NCBI GenBank assembly: GCA_049792875.1
Contig: JBARBI010000337.1
Span: forward strand, 1 to 39,090
Source: Sulfotelmatobacter sp049792875
GTDB taxonomy: Bacteria; Acidobacteriota; Terriglobia; Terriglobales; Acidobacteriaceae
Direction of reading: 5' to 3'
Length of the DNA: 39,090 nt
Position 1 is the stretch's first letter, and each line of letters begins with the position of its first letter. Both the position numbers and the translations under genes were made by a program. A model generated the notes under the pieces. It was not told where the DNA came from. It did not search any database and was given only the letters and a program-made list of their open reading frames with translations. Shown in pieces: positions 7,367-16,160 of this stretch.

Positions 7367-9040
7367 TTAACTCCGCACTCTCTCCGGCCGGTGGAACATC
7401 TCCACCGCAGCGGTTTCCTTCTCCGCACGCCGCTTCACCCCATATTCATACGCCGCGCCCACGAACGTGCTGAACAAAGGATGCGGCTCCAGCGGCTTCG
7501 ACTTGAACTCAGGATGGAACTGGCACCCAATAAAATGTGGATGATCGGGCAGTTCCACCATTTCCACGTAAGTCCCATCCGGCGTCGACCCTGAAATTCG
7601 CAGGCCGGCAGCAGTCATGGGCTCTTCATACTCGCGATTGAACTCGTAGCGATGCCGGTGCCGCTCGCTGATCTCCAGCTTCCCATAGATCTTGTGCGCC
7701 AGCGTATTGGGCTCGATCTTGCACGGCCACGCCCCCAGCCGCATCGTCCCGCCCAGTTCCTCCACTCCGCGTAACTCGCGCAGCTTGTAGATCACGCGAT
7801 GCGGCGTTGCCGGATCGAACTCGCTCGAATTCGCTTCCTCCAACCCCACCACGTTGCGCGCAAATTCGATGCAGGCCGTCTGCATACCCAAACAAATCCC
7901 AAAGTACGGAACCTTCTTCTCGCGGGCATACCGGATCGCGAGCAGCATCCCTTCAATGCCCCGCTTGCCAAATCCTCCGGGCACCAAAATTCCGTCATAC
8001 CCTTCGAGTTGCGCCTCGAAACCGTCTCCGTCTGCCGTTTCCAGTCCCTCGGCTTCAATCCAGTTAAGCTGCAGTTTCAGGTTGTGCGCTAGTGCCCCGT
8101 GTACCAGAGCTTCCTTCAGCGATTTGTACGAGTCCTCGTACTCCACATACTTTCCGACGATCCCGATCGTAACCGTGTCCTTCGGGTTGTAGACGCGGTG
8201 GACAATGTCCTCCCATTTCGAGAGGTCGCGATCCTTTGCTTCCAAGTGCAAATACTTCAGCACCAGTGCGTCGACCCCTTCATTGGCAAACACCAGCGGG
8301 ACTTCATAAATGGAGGCCACATCCTTTGCCGTGATTACTGCCTCGTCCGGCACGTTGCAGAACAGCGCGATCTTCGACTTGATATCCTTCGCCAGAAACC
8401 GGTCGGTGCGGCACAGCAGAATATCCGGCTGGATTCCAATGCTCAGCAGCTCTTTCACCGAGTGCTGCGTCGGCTTCGTCTTGAGCTCCTGCGCCGCCGC
8501 AATAAACGGCACCAGCGTCACGTGCACAAACAGGGTGTGCTCGCGCCCCAGTTCCTGCCGCATCTGCCGGATCGCTTCCATGAAAGGCAGCGACTCGATG
8601 TCGCCCACCGTTCCGCCAATCTCCACAATCGCGACATCCACGTCCTGCGCCACCTTCTTCATCGCCGCCTTGATCTCATTGGTGACGTGCGGAATCACCT
8701 GCACCGTTTTGCCCAGATAGTCGCCGCGCCGCTCCTTGGCTATGATCTGCTCGTAGATCCGTCCCGTCGTCCAGTTATTGTCGCGAGAAAGTTTGGCGTG
8801 CGTGAAGCGCTCGTAATGCCCCAGGTCCAGATCGGTTTCGGCGCCGTCGTCGGTCACGAAAACTTCGCCGTGTTGAAACGGCGACATCGTTCCCGGATCC
8901 ACATTCAGATAGGGATCGAACTTCATCAGATTGACCTTCATTCCGCGGCTCTCCAGCAGGCAGCCAATGGAAGCCGCGGCCAATCCCTTGCCGAGTGAAG
9001 ACACAACTCCGCCCGTTACAAAGATGTACTTCGCTGGCAT
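7367..9040 (-). CDS. pyrG: CTP synthase
   Basis: This 557-aa protein converts UTP, glutamine and ATP to CTP. The N-terminal synthetase domain starts KYIFVTGGVVSSLGKG, with the phosphate-binding GKG and the MKFDPYLNVDPGTMSPFQHGEVFVTDDG block. The class I glutamine amidotransferase domain has the nucleophile in FGICLGMQ and the C-terminal HPEFKSKP carrying the catalytic His and Glu. Length is normal. It is the upstream gene of the pyrG-kdsA pair; CTP is the co-substrate for CMP-Kdo formation, so the pairing makes pathway sense and is common in Gram-negative bacteria. Confidence 0.97.
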   Translation of the reverse strand: MPAKYIFVTGGVVSSLGKGLAAASIGCLLESRGMKVNLMKFDPYLNVDPGTMSPFQHGEVFVTDDGAETDLDLGHYERFTHAKLSRDNNWTTGRIYEQIIAKERRGDYLGKTVQVIPHVTNEIKAAMKKVAQDVDVAIVEIGGTVGDIESLPFMEAIRQMRQELGREHTLFVHVTLVPFIAAAQELKTKPTQHSVKELLSIGIQPDILLCRTDRFLAKDIKSKIALFCNVPDEAVITAKDVASIYEVPLVFANEGVDALVLKYLHLEAKDRDLSKWEDIVHRVYNPKDTVTIGIVGKYVEYEDSYKSLKEALVHGALAHNLKLQLNWIEAEGLETADGDGFEAQLEGYDGILVPGGFGKRGIEGMLLAIRYAREKKVPYFGICLGMQTACIEFARNVVGLEEANSSEFDPATPHRVIYKLRELRGVEELGGTMRLGAWPCKIEPNTLAHKIYGKLEISERHRHRYEFNREYEEPMTAAGLRISGSTPDGTYVEMVELPDHPHFIGCQFHPEFKSKPLEPHPLFSTFVGAAYEYGVKRRAEKETAAVEMFHRPERVRS

Positions 9041-9164
9041 CTCTTCCTCGCTCTAAATTGTTTTTGAGAAATTGTGCAGGTGGGGTGCACGAGTAATTAT
9101 GCCAGAAGTGCCCTGTGGAAACAACGGAAGAGTTGATAGTGTTCTCAAGCGTGGAAATGATATA

Positions 9165-9213
9165 GGTGGGGATAGCCGCCCTCGGCTGTCCGTCGAGCGA
9201 AGCTCGACCGCCC
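9165..9213. repeat. Compound palindrome in the pyrG-tRNA-Ala gap
   Basis: GATAGCCG (9171-9178) pairs with CGGCTGTC (9183-9190), followed by a second small palindrome around TCGAGCGAAGCTCGA. A close relative sits at 17394-17470, inside the start of the M23 peptidase gene. Confidence 0.65.
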
Positions 9214-9259
9214 CATCGGTGGAACCGGCAAGACGACACATCACCAATAATTGCTCGCG

Positions 9260-9288
9260 TTGACTATCTGCGCCCGCTCAGCGAGAAT
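9260..9288 (+). promoter_or_regulatory. Putative sigma70 promoter of tRNA-Ala
   Basis: TTGACT (9260-9265) and GAGAAT (9283-9288) are separated by 17 bp, about 50 bp before the tRNA 5' end. The -35 matches consensus at 5 of 6 positions and the -10 at 4 of 6. Confidence 0.5.
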
Positions 9289-9336
9289 ACTTAAGGCCGT
9301 CCGCAACGGACTGGTCGTAGTGTCCCCCTAAACAGT

Positions 9337-9412
9337 GGGCCTGTGGCGCAGCTGGGAGCGCGCTTCCATGGCATGGAAGAGGTCGTCGGTTCGATCCCGA
9401 CCAGGTCCACCA
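9337..9412 (+). tRNA. tRNA-Ala (anticodon GGC)
   Basis: A complete 76-nt tRNA with encoded CCA. The acceptor GGGCCTG pairs with CAGGTCC, the anticodon arm CTTCC-ATGGCAT-GGAAG gives anticodon GGC, and the T-arm holds GGTTCGATCCC. Its last 45 nt (9368-9412) recur exactly at 16763-16807, so the gene is the target of a site-specific integration that left it intact. Confidence 0.97.
9368..9412 (+). repeat. Attachment site, tRNA-side copy
   Basis: This 45-bp stretch covers the anticodon loop to the CCA end of tRNA-Ala and is identical to 16763-16807. With the integrase remnant next to it, it is best read as one of the two att junctions of an integrated element. Confidence 0.88.
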
Positions 9413-9458
9413 TCATTCTCGTGGATTAGCTTCAAGCGCCATTTTGATCCCGAAGTTC

Positions 9459-9500
9459 TTACCTGTGATTTCTTACCTGTGTTGCCTGTCTTTACCTGTG
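9459..9500 (+). promoter_or_regulatory. Candidate integrase arm-type sites, left end
   Basis: Three copies of TTACCTGTG lie at 9459-9467, 9473-9481 and 9492-9500, between the attachment site and the integrase remnant. The same 9-mer recurs at the far end of the island (16670-16678). Clustered short direct repeats near both junctions are what arm-binding sites of tyrosine integrases look like; binding itself is inferred. Confidence 0.55.
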
Positions 9501-9502
9501 TT

Positions 9503-9886
9503 CTACCGCACCAAGCGTGACTCGAACCGTTGCAGCGCAGCCCGCTTGGCCGGGTCCTGAGCGTGGGTGTAGATGTTCATGGTCAATCCGGCATCGGTGT
9601 GGCGCAGGATGCTCTGAGCCGTCTTCGGGTCCACCTTTTCCTCTACGATCAGCACGGTAGCGAGCGAGTGCCTGAATGCGTGTAGGCCAGCCCGTCCCGC
9701 GTAGTCGGCATCAATGAGGCCATGTTCCACGAAGCGTGGCCGGATGTAGTCCTCCACAAACTGGCATCCGCTTATTGGGCGCTTCCCCCGCAGTTTGTTA
9801 GAGGCAAACACCCAATCGCGCCAGATGCGGCAAAGCTGGGGGTCGGTTACGGCACCGTGCGCCTCAGGCTCGCGCAGACTAGTGAT
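9503..9886 (-). pseudogene. Tyrosine recombinase (phage-type integrase), C-terminal remnant
   Basis: The frame is open from 9886 to a stop at 9503; an in-frame TAG lies at 9889-9887. It encodes about 127 residues of the catalytic domain: LREPEAHG, then IWRDWVFASNK, then GLHAFRHSLAT with the catalytic His-x-x-Arg (HAFRH), then AQSILRHTDAGLTMNIYTHA with the second catalytic His and the Tyr nucleophile. The N-terminal arm- and core-binding domains and the first catalytic Arg box are missing. Upstream sequence shows no continuation that I recognise in any frame. It lies 90 bp from the tRNA-Ala att site and points toward it, the normal place for the integrase of a tRNA-targeting island. A 102-aa GTG-initiated product (from 9811) is possible but would be inactive. 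Confidence 0.82.
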
Positions 9887-10089
9887 CTAATCACCCCATT
9901 AAAGAACGGCTCACCCAAGCCCTGAGAACTGATGGTTTGGCGGACCGAGTCTTGGCGAGCTACAAGTAACAGATTTCCGCTCGTTGCAGGTGCACGCATT
10001 CTGTTTGCACCGGACACTCACATCATGCCGATACTGAGGCAGTGGTCAGAACGAGGCCATCTTCTTGGTATCGACGAAAGGGACCCAAC

Positions 10090-10230
10090 TCACGGCTGAG
10101 AGTTCGCATTCATCCGCGCTTGGGCGAGCGACCACGTGCTGGCGTCCTCGGTGACCACCACCTGTGCTCCAGACAATGCGGAGAACGCAGCGAATAGCAA
10201 CAGCAAACTGAATACGATTTTGGTGCGCAT
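10090..10230 (-). CDS. Short secreted peptide or broken secreted-protein start
   Basis: A 46-codon frame from ATG 10230 encodes MRTKIVFSLLLLFAAFSALSGA, an excellent Sec signal peptide with a likely cut after SGA, then about 24 residues (QVVVTEDASTWSLAQARMN...) and a stop. GGAAG precedes the ATG by 6 nt. The mature part is so short that this is more likely the intact start of a longer secreted protein whose remainder was lost by frameshift or deletion in the degraded left part of the island. I do not recognise a family. Confidence 0.4.
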   Translation of the reverse strand: MRTKIVFSLLLLFAAFSALSGAQVVVTEDASTWSLAQARMNANSQP

Positions 10231-10673
10231 GACCGACTTCCACGGCGAATTAGGAATCCACTCTTGCGATTTCGTTCAACCTATGTGTAGTTCCCCTTGC
10301 CACTGGGCAGAAGCGCAAACCAGAAGTCAACGCTCTCAGGAAGCCTTCCGCGCCAGCACAGGCGTGATAACGACCAGCGGAGGAGGATCGGTATCTGGTA
10401 CTGGTGACACCGACCCCCCTCAGCTTTGAGCTGCTCGCGAAGGACGGACAGCGGATTGCGCTTGCCGAGAACCCTCTACCGTCTGCCTGCGGTCCCGGCT
10501 GACTTGATGTCATCCAAGGCACAGGCCCGGCCCTTCACCTGCTCAGGTAGGATTTCGGCTTTCGCAGTGAAAGGCCGCAATCCCAGCACGACCGTGACAT
10601 TGCGAATGGTCCAGCCCCCGCTCGCTGTTATAGAGGCGGCGTCTTACTCAAATGAGTTAGCCGTGATCCCCAA
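10231..10673. other. Island segment without a recognisable gene
   Basis: About 440 bp between the signal-peptide ORF and the 3' end of the propeller gene. Frames here are short and unlike any family. One minus-strand frame of about 50 codons ending near 10489 has plausible composition but no start codon, so it may be gene debris. No repeats or hairpins stood out. Confidence 0.4.
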
Positions 10674-11693
10674 TTACTGAATGGCAATATAAGCTGGGTT
10701 CGTCCCTACTGAAAGCGTGCTGACTGCCTTCGTATAAGTGTTGATTAGCGAGACTGTATTGCTGCTGAAGTTCGTAATATAGGCGAACCTACCATTGGGC
10801 GTAAACGCCACACTGGTCGGATTCGTTCCCACTGAGATCGGAGTTCCCAAAACCGTATTCGTTGCGGTCGAGATAATAGAGACGGTGCTGTCCCCATAGT
10901 TTGTGACATAGGCCCAATCACCATTCGGCGTAATGGCGATCCCGACCGGATTGGTTCCAACCGCAATCGAGGAGGGGCTCGCCGTGTTGTTTGAGGTGTC
11001 GATTACGGAGACAGTCCCATTGCCGTAAATTGCCAGGTAGATGTGTCCTTGGTTCGGTGTGACTGCCAGGACATTCGGATCGTAGTCCACGGGGATGGAG
11101 TCCACAACCTGGTTTGTACTCGTGTCGATCACGGTAACGCTGATGTCGCCAAAGTTGGAGACGTAGGCGTAGGTTCCATTGGCGGTGTAAGCGATGGCGA
11201 CGCTTGTCGGATTGAACCCTGCTGGGATCGATTGAACTGCCACATTTCGGTTCCTGGTGTCGATCACGGTCACGTCATGGCTGCTAAAGTTGGCTACATA
11301 TGCGTACCTGCCAGCAACCGCCACGGCAACCGGAAACGTACCCACTGGGATCGGTTTGCCCACGACTCTCTGGGTCGCCGTGCTGATCACAGAGACAGTT
11401 CCGTCGGTTGCATTGGTCACGTAAACGAACTGGCCGCCCGGCCCGACGGCCACCCCATAAGGATTCTTGCCTACCTTAATGGTGTTCAAAACGGTTGGGG
11501 TTGGGGTTGAGGTGTCGATTACGGACACGGTATTGTCGCCATAGTTAGTCACGTAGGCGTGGTGCACACGTGCTGATAACGGCAACGCCGTGAAAACGCA
11601 ACTGCACAGAACTCCAAGCAGAAGCTTGCGAACGCTGCCAAACCGCGATTGGCTTTGAACGGTGGTCATTACAGCTGGACCATGGTTGTTCAT
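10674..11693 (-). CDS. Secreted YVTN-family seven-bladed beta-propeller protein
   Basis: The 339-aa product starts at ATG 11693, preceded by a strong AAGGAG 6 nt upstream; the frame runs further back but without a ribosome-binding site. An N-terminal signal segment (KLLLGVLCSCVFTALPLSA) is followed by seven YVTN-type repeats, each containing the pattern Y-V/I-T-N...VSVIDT/ST (for example AYVTNYGDNTVSVIDT), linked by VGxNPxxVAxxPNG. The protein should fold as an extracytoplasmic propeller; ligand and role are unknown. It is divergent from the ECF sigma/kinase operon on the same island, with a pair of 44-bp repeats between, so the operon may control it. That is inference. Confidence 0.88.
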   Translation of the reverse strand: MNNHGPAVMTTVQSQSRFGSVRKLLLGVLCSCVFTALPLSARVHHAYVTNYGDNTVSVIDTSTPTPTVLNTIKVGKNPYGVAVGPGGQFVYVTNATDGTVSVISTATQRVVGKPIPVGTFPVAVAVAGRYAYVANFSSHDVTVIDTRNRNVAVQSIPAGFNPTSVAIAYTANGTYAYVSNFGDISVTVIDTSTNQVVDSIPVDYDPNVLAVTPNQGHIYLAIYGNGTVSVIDTSNNTASPSSIAVGTNPVGIAITPNGDWAYVTNYGDSTVSIISTATNTVLGTPISVGTNPTSVAFTPNGRFAYITNFSSNTVSLINTYTKAVSTLSVGTNPAYIAIQ

Positions 11694-11759
11694 ATTTTTC
11701 TCCTTTTCTTGATTTTCTAAAGCGTCCTGTGTCGAACCTTTCGCGGGAACTCTCGTTCC

Positions 11760-11881
11760 CCTGTAATCCAATTCGCAAAAAAGAGCCAGACTGGATCACA
11801 CAAGCCCAAATTTCTTTGTGGCGCGGGGTCATTTGCGCCTGTAATCCAACTCGTAAAAAGAAGGCAAACTGGATCACCCAG
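11760..11881. repeat. Pair of 44-bp direct repeats, each an inverted repeat
   Basis: Copies at 11760-11803 and 11838-11881 share most positions and start 78 bp apart. Each opens with TGTAATCCA and closes with TGGATCAC, so each can also form a hairpin (GTAATCCA against TGGATCAC, one G-U pair). They lie upstream of the propeller gene and 150-270 bp upstream of the sigma-factor start, where an operator or attenuator pair would be expected. Confidence 0.75.
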
Positions 11882-12030
11882 CAAAGACTCTCTTGGCGTG
11901 CCCGAGCACGACTTCTTTGCGCTACCGTTAAACGTAAGTGTTTTCAACGGAATAAGTTGATTTCTGGCATGTTTTCGCCTATGCTCCCGTGGTATCTGCC
12001 CCGACTCCGTGGAAAAGCAGAGGGCCTACC

Positions 12031-12621
12031 GTGGAACCAGCTTCCTCCGGGCGAGTTACCGAACTACTGTTGCAATGGGGGAATGGAGACCGGAAGGCGC
12101 TCGAGGCCGTGCTGCCGCTTGTCTATAAGGAGCTGCGACAGCAGGCTCGCCACTATCTACGCAAAGAACGCCCGAATCACACCCTGCAGAGCGCCGCACT
12201 GGTCCACGAGGTATATCTGCGACTGGCCGAGGAACACTCTCTCCGGGTCGAAAATCAGGCCCACTTTGTCGGTGTCGCCGCTCAATTGATGCGCTGGATC
12301 CTGGTGGACTACGAGCGCAATCGTCGCGCCTCCAAGCGCGGATCTGGCGTTACTCGGTTAACCCTTGATTACAGTATGGCTTCGCCGGGCTGGCGACCAG
12401 AAAAAGCCGTGGACCTGCTGGCCCTGGACGAAGCCCTCAACAAGCTTGCCAAACTCGATTCCACGCAGAGCCAAATTATTGAGCTGAGGTATTTCGGGGG
12501 ACTTTCGATTGAGGACACATCGGAATTCCTGGGAGTATCTACGGCCACGGTCAAGCGCAGTTGGTCGTCGGCCCGAGCGTGGCTGCTTCGCGAGATGAGT
12601 CGAGGAAAATCGGCGGCATGA
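12031..12621 (+). CDS. ECF RNA polymerase sigma factor (TIGR02999-like)
   Basis: This 196-aa sigma factor has region 2 at about 12-90 (VTELLLQWGNGDRKALEAVL, ELRQQARHYL, ALVHEVYLRL, AHFVGVAAQLMRWILVDY) and region 4 at about 125-185 (KLAKLDSTQSQIIELRYFGGLSIEDTSEFLGVSTATVKRSW in separate blocks). The HTLQSAALVHEVYLRL block is typical of the ECF group usually found beside Ser/Thr kinase genes in Acidobacteria and Planctomycetes. The GTG at 12031 is preferred (GAGGG upstream); a GTG at 11989 would add 14 residues. Its TGA overlaps the ATG of the kinase gene, implying translational coupling. There is no anti-sigma gene; the kinase probably plays that part by phosphorylation, as shown for other kinase-linked ECF factors. 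Confidence 0.9.
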   Translation: MEPASSGRVTELLLQWGNGDRKALEAVLPLVYKELRQQARHYLRKERPNHTLQSAALVHEVYLRLAEEHSLRVENQAHFVGVAAQLMRWILVDYERNRRASKRGSGVTRLTLDYSMASPGWRPEKAVDLLALDEALNKLAKLDSTQSQIIELRYFGGLSIEDTSEFLGVSTATVKRSWSSARAWLLREMSRGKSAA

Positions 12622-15600
12622 CCCCGGAACAATGGCAGAAAATCCGGCCCATCCTTGAATCCGCTCTGGAACTGGACCCGGCCCACCGCATGGCCTTCCT
12701 CGACGGTGCTTGCACGGATCCGGTTCTGCGCCACGAAGTCGACTCCCTGATCGTCGCTCAAGAGCGGAACTCGCGGTTTCTGGAAGGCCCCGCGGTCGCG
12801 GAGGTAGTTCCGGACCAAGACACGGTTTCGGTTGCCGCCTGGACCGCTGGCATGAAGCTGGGACCGTATGAGATCCATTCGTTGCTGGGCGCCGGAGGCA
12901 TGGGCGAGGTCTATCGCGCTAACGACACTCGTCTGGACCGCAACGTGGCCGTCAAGGTTCTTCCCGCTCATCTTTCTTCCGATCCCATGCGCCGACAGAG
13001 GTTCGAGCGAGAGGCAAGGGCCATCGCGGCGGTGCAGCATTCGAACATTTGCACGGTGTACGACGTGGGCGAGCATGAAGGGCGACAGTTCATTGTCATG
13101 GAACTGCTCGAAGGTCAGCCTCTAAGCCACTGCCTAAAGAAGCAGGCCTTACCGGAAGAAAAAGTGGTGGATCTGGGAATTCAGATCGTCGATGCGCTGG
13201 GCGCAGCTCACGATAAAGGCATCCTTCATCGCGACCTCAAGCCCGCCAACATACTTGTGACCAATCGCGGACAGGCGAAGATTCTCGACTTCGGGCTGGC
13301 GAAGCTGACACATCCCCCCGTCGCCGCCGCTCGCGGCTTTGAAGTTACTGAACCTCAGGTCGTGATGGGAACCTTGCCGTACATGGCACCCGAGCAGTTG
13401 CGGGGAGAGACCAGTGACGTCCGCACCGACATTTGGGGAGTAGGCACTGTGCTCTATCAGATTTGCACCGGGCAGCCGCCATTCCCAGAAGAGGGCCCGC
13501 TTCTCGTGGATGCCATTCTTAACAGAACACCTCGGCCACCACGTGAAATCAATCCCGAAGTCTCCAGTGCCGTGGAACGCGTGGTAGTAAAGGCTCTCGA
13601 AAAGGACCCCAACAAAAGGTACCAGACCGCGTATGAACTGGGCAGCGATCTGCAACAACTCAGTTCCGGCAGGGCGCCAAAATCGGCGCGCCGTCCGTTG
13701 GCTTGGATTGCCGTCGCTTTGCTTTTGCTAGGCGCCGGACTGTCTTGGTTCGCGGTAAAACGCTTCGGCAAGCCCACTGGCGACATCTCTGGAGCTAAGG
13801 TGCGGCGTTCCGTCGCGGTCCTGGGATTCAAGGATCTGGCTGGACGCTCCGAAACCGCGTGGCTGTCGGCAGCCCTGTCTGAAATGCTAACTACCGAAGT
13901 CGAAGCGGGACCGCACCTGCGGACGATTTCCGCGGAGAGCGTGACCCGAGTCACAAATGATTTGGGTTTAGTGAACAGCGACAATCTTCCCCGAGATACT
14001 TTAGCCCGGATTCGCAAAAACTCAGGCAGTGACTTAGTCGTTCTAGGCTCTTATCTCGATTTGGGCAAAGAGTCGGGGGGACAGATCCGTCTCGATCTTC
14101 GCATCCAGGACGCCGCCTCTGGCGAAACGATCACTTCTTTCACTGAGAACGGGAATGAACTTGGACTTCTCGACCTGGTGGGCCGGACCGGTGCGGAATT
14201 GCGCCAGAGACTCGGTGCGGGCACCCTCTCCGAGGCCGACAAGGCGACGCTGAAAGCTTCCCGGCCCTCCACCGTCGACGCCGCCCGTCTCTATGCCGAG
14301 GGACTTTCAAAACTGCGCGTCTTCGATGCCCTGGCGGCGCGTGATCTGTTGCAGCAGGCGACGGCCGCCGATCCCAACAATCCTCTCATCCACTCCGCGG
14401 AGGCGCACGCATGGTCCCTGCTGGGCTATGAAGACAGGGCCCGCCAGGCAGCAAAGCAAGCTTTCGATCTCTCGGTAAATCTTCCGCCTGCCCAGAGACT
14501 GCAGATCGAGGCTCGGTACTGGCAGGCCACGGCACAATGGGAAAAAGCGATCGCGATTTACCGCGACAGGTTCAACGCCGCGCCCGACAACCTTGAAGAT
14601 GGTTTGAATCTGGCGAATGCACAGGTGCAGGGCGGCAAAGGAAAGGACGCCCTGCAGACCTTAGTCACCCTTCGCAAGCTTCCTTCTCCCCAAGGAGAAG
14701 ATCCCCGGATCGATTTTGCGGAAGCAGATGCTGCGAATTCCATCTCTGACTTCAAGCGCCAGTTGGTCGCCGCCGGCATCGCAGTGCAAAAAAGCGATTC
14801 CCAGGGAGCGCGTCTCCTCATGGCTCAGGCGCGGATTGCCGAAAGCAGGGCCTTTCGCAATCTGGGCGAGCCGGAAAAATCAAACGCTGCCTCAGAAGCG
14901 GCGCGCGCGCTTTTCGCGAGCGTCGGAGATCGCTTGGGCGAAGCCCGTGTCTTACACAATATCGGTGCGGTTGACTACGACCGTGGTGACCTTAATGCCG
15001 CACGGAAAGCGTTTGACGACTCCTTCGCCATCCGCCAACAAATCGGCAACCGCAGGGGAGCGGCCAATGAGTTGAACAGCATCGCCGTAGTCCTGACACA
15101 CCAAAAGAATATCGCTGAGGCGCTGAACGCCTATAAGCAGTCTCTGGAGATTTCAAAAGACGTCGGGGATATGCAACAAACCGGCGTCACCCTGAACAAT
15201 CTTGGCACGCTGCAGAGAGACACGGGTGACTTTGCCACTGCCCGCCAAAGTTTTGGCGAAGCTTTGGCGCTGGACCGCAAGGTCGGCAAACAAGGCGAGA
15301 TTGCGAGCGTCTTAATCAATGTTGCGCTTATGCTGACCACCGAGGGCGACTTGACTGCTGCTCGGTCTGATCTTGAGCAAGTCCTGCAAATCTACAGCAC
15401 TACCGGTGAAATCAAAGGAATTCCTTTGATCGACCTGGCCGAAGTCCAATTCGCGCTGGGCCATTTGGCGGCGGCGGAAAAGCTCGACACTGAGTCCTAT
15501 CAGATCTTCCAGTCCAGTGGCCAAAGGGTATTCGCGAGCTGGCCGCTTTATGGGTTGGCGGAAATCCAGCTCGAGCGCGACGATCTAAAGGGTGCGCGCG

Positions 15601-16160
15601 AGAAGCATGAAGAGGCGCTTCGCCTTCGCCAACAGGGAGGAGAAACGAAGGCAGTCGCCGAGAGCTACGCGGCTCTGTCCGCGGTCTATCGCGAGCAGGG
15701 TCAACTTGGCGGTGCCGAAAATGCAGCCGCCAAAGCCCTGTCGGGATTTCAAGAGGCTGAGGACTACGAAGGACAGTCTCATGCTCATCTTTCCAATGCG
15801 CTCACTTTTCTGGGGCAGTCCCGGTTGCCCGAAGCCCAGCGCGCAATACTTCAAGCTAGGAATCTGGCGAAAAAAAGCGCGAGTTATGGCTTGAAAATCG
15901 AACTGGCCATTGCCGATGCCCGCCTGCGTATGGCGATGGGCCAAGCGACGGAGGCGAAGGCGTTGCTTGCCAACAGTCTTCAGCAGGCCCGCCGTAAGGG
16001 GCTGCTAGAGTTGGAGTACGAATCGCGATTGGGCTTGGGCGAACTCGAGGGCCGGCAGGACACACGCAGTACCACTCTTCAGAAACTTCAAAAAGAAGCT
16101 GTCGGCACAGGCTATCTCCTGATTGCGCGCAAAGCTAGTGCCGCTGCAACAAAAAATTGA
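12618..16160 (+). CDS. Membrane Ser/Thr protein kinase with TolB-like and TPR domains
   Basis: This 1180-aa protein has a leader of about 80 residues (MTPEQWQKIRPILESALELD, typical of kinases paired with ECF factors). Its Hanks kinase domain (about 84-350) has the Gly loop GAGGMGEV (91-98), Lys113, HRDLKPAN (D206), DFG (224-226) and APE (257-259), so it looks active. One transmembrane helix at about 361-379 is followed by a TolB/adenylate-cyclase-associated type region (SVAVLGFKDLAG onward, about 395-520), then a long TPR array to near residue 1100 in the periplasm or as a protein scaffold. The ATG at 12618 overlaps the sigma stop (ATGA). It probably senses an envelope or protein signal and phosphorylates the sigma factor. 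Kinase call firm; signal unknown. Confidence 0.93.
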   Translation: MTPEQWQKIRPILESALELDPAHRMAFLDGACTDPVLRHEVDSLIVAQERNSRFLEGPAVAEVVPDQDTVSVAAWTAGMKLGPYEIHSLLGAGGMGEVYRANDTRLDRNVAVKVLPAHLSSDPMRRQRFEREARAIAAVQHSNICTVYDVGEHEGRQFIVMELLEGQPLSHCLKKQALPEEKVVDLGIQIVDALGAAHDKGILHRDLKPANILVTNRGQAKILDFGLAKLTHPPVAAARGFEVTEPQVVMGTLPYMAPEQLRGETSDVRTDIWGVGTVLYQICTGQPPFPEEGPLLVDAILNRTPRPPREINPEVSSAVERVVVKALEKDPNKRYQTAYELGSDLQQLSSGRAPKSARRPLAWIAVALLLLGAGLSWFAVKRFGKPTGDISGAKVRRSVAVLGFKDLAGRSETAWLSAALSEMLTTEVEAGPHLRTISAESVTRVTNDLGLVNSDNLPRDTLARIRKNSGSDLVVLGSYLDLGKESGGQIRLDLRIQDAASGETITSFTENGNELGLLDLVGRTGAELRQRLGAGTLSEADKATLKASRPSTVDAARLYAEGLSKLRVFDALAARDLLQQATAADPNNPLIHSAEAHAWSLLGYEDRARQAAKQAFDLSVNLPPAQRLQIEARYWQATAQWEKAIAIYRDRFNAAPDNLEDGLNLANAQVQGGKGKDALQTLVTLRKLPSPQGEDPRIDFAEADAANSISDFKRQLVAAGIAVQKSDSQGARLLMAQARIAESRAFRNLGEPEKSNAASEAARALFASVGDRLGEARVLHNIGAVDYDRGDLNAARKAFDDSFAIRQQIGNRRGAANELNSIAVVLTHQKNIAEALNAYKQSLEISKDVGDMQQTGVTLNNLGTLQRDTGDFATARQSFGEALALDRKVGKQGEIASVLINVALMLTTEGDLTAARSDLEQVLQIYSTTGEIKGIPLIDLAEVQFALGHLAAAEKLDTESYQIFQSSGQRVFASWPLYGLAEIQLERDDLKGAREKHEEALRLRQQGGETKAVAESYAALSAVYREQGQLGGAENAAAKALSGFQEAEDYEGQSHAHLSNALTFLGQSRLPEAQRAILQARNLAKKSASYGLKIELAIADARLRMAMGQATEAKALLANSLQQARRKGLLELEYESRLGLGELEGRQDTRSTTLQKLQKEAVGTGYLLIARKASAAATKN

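Noticed and set aside
10250..10522. 90-codon minus-strand ORF in the island
   Set aside because: Composition typical of a shadow frame and no ribosome-binding site.
12561..12617. Longer start for the kinase gene
   Set aside because: The extra 19 residues lie inside the sigma gene in another frame; the ATGA overlap at 12618 is the natural coupled start.
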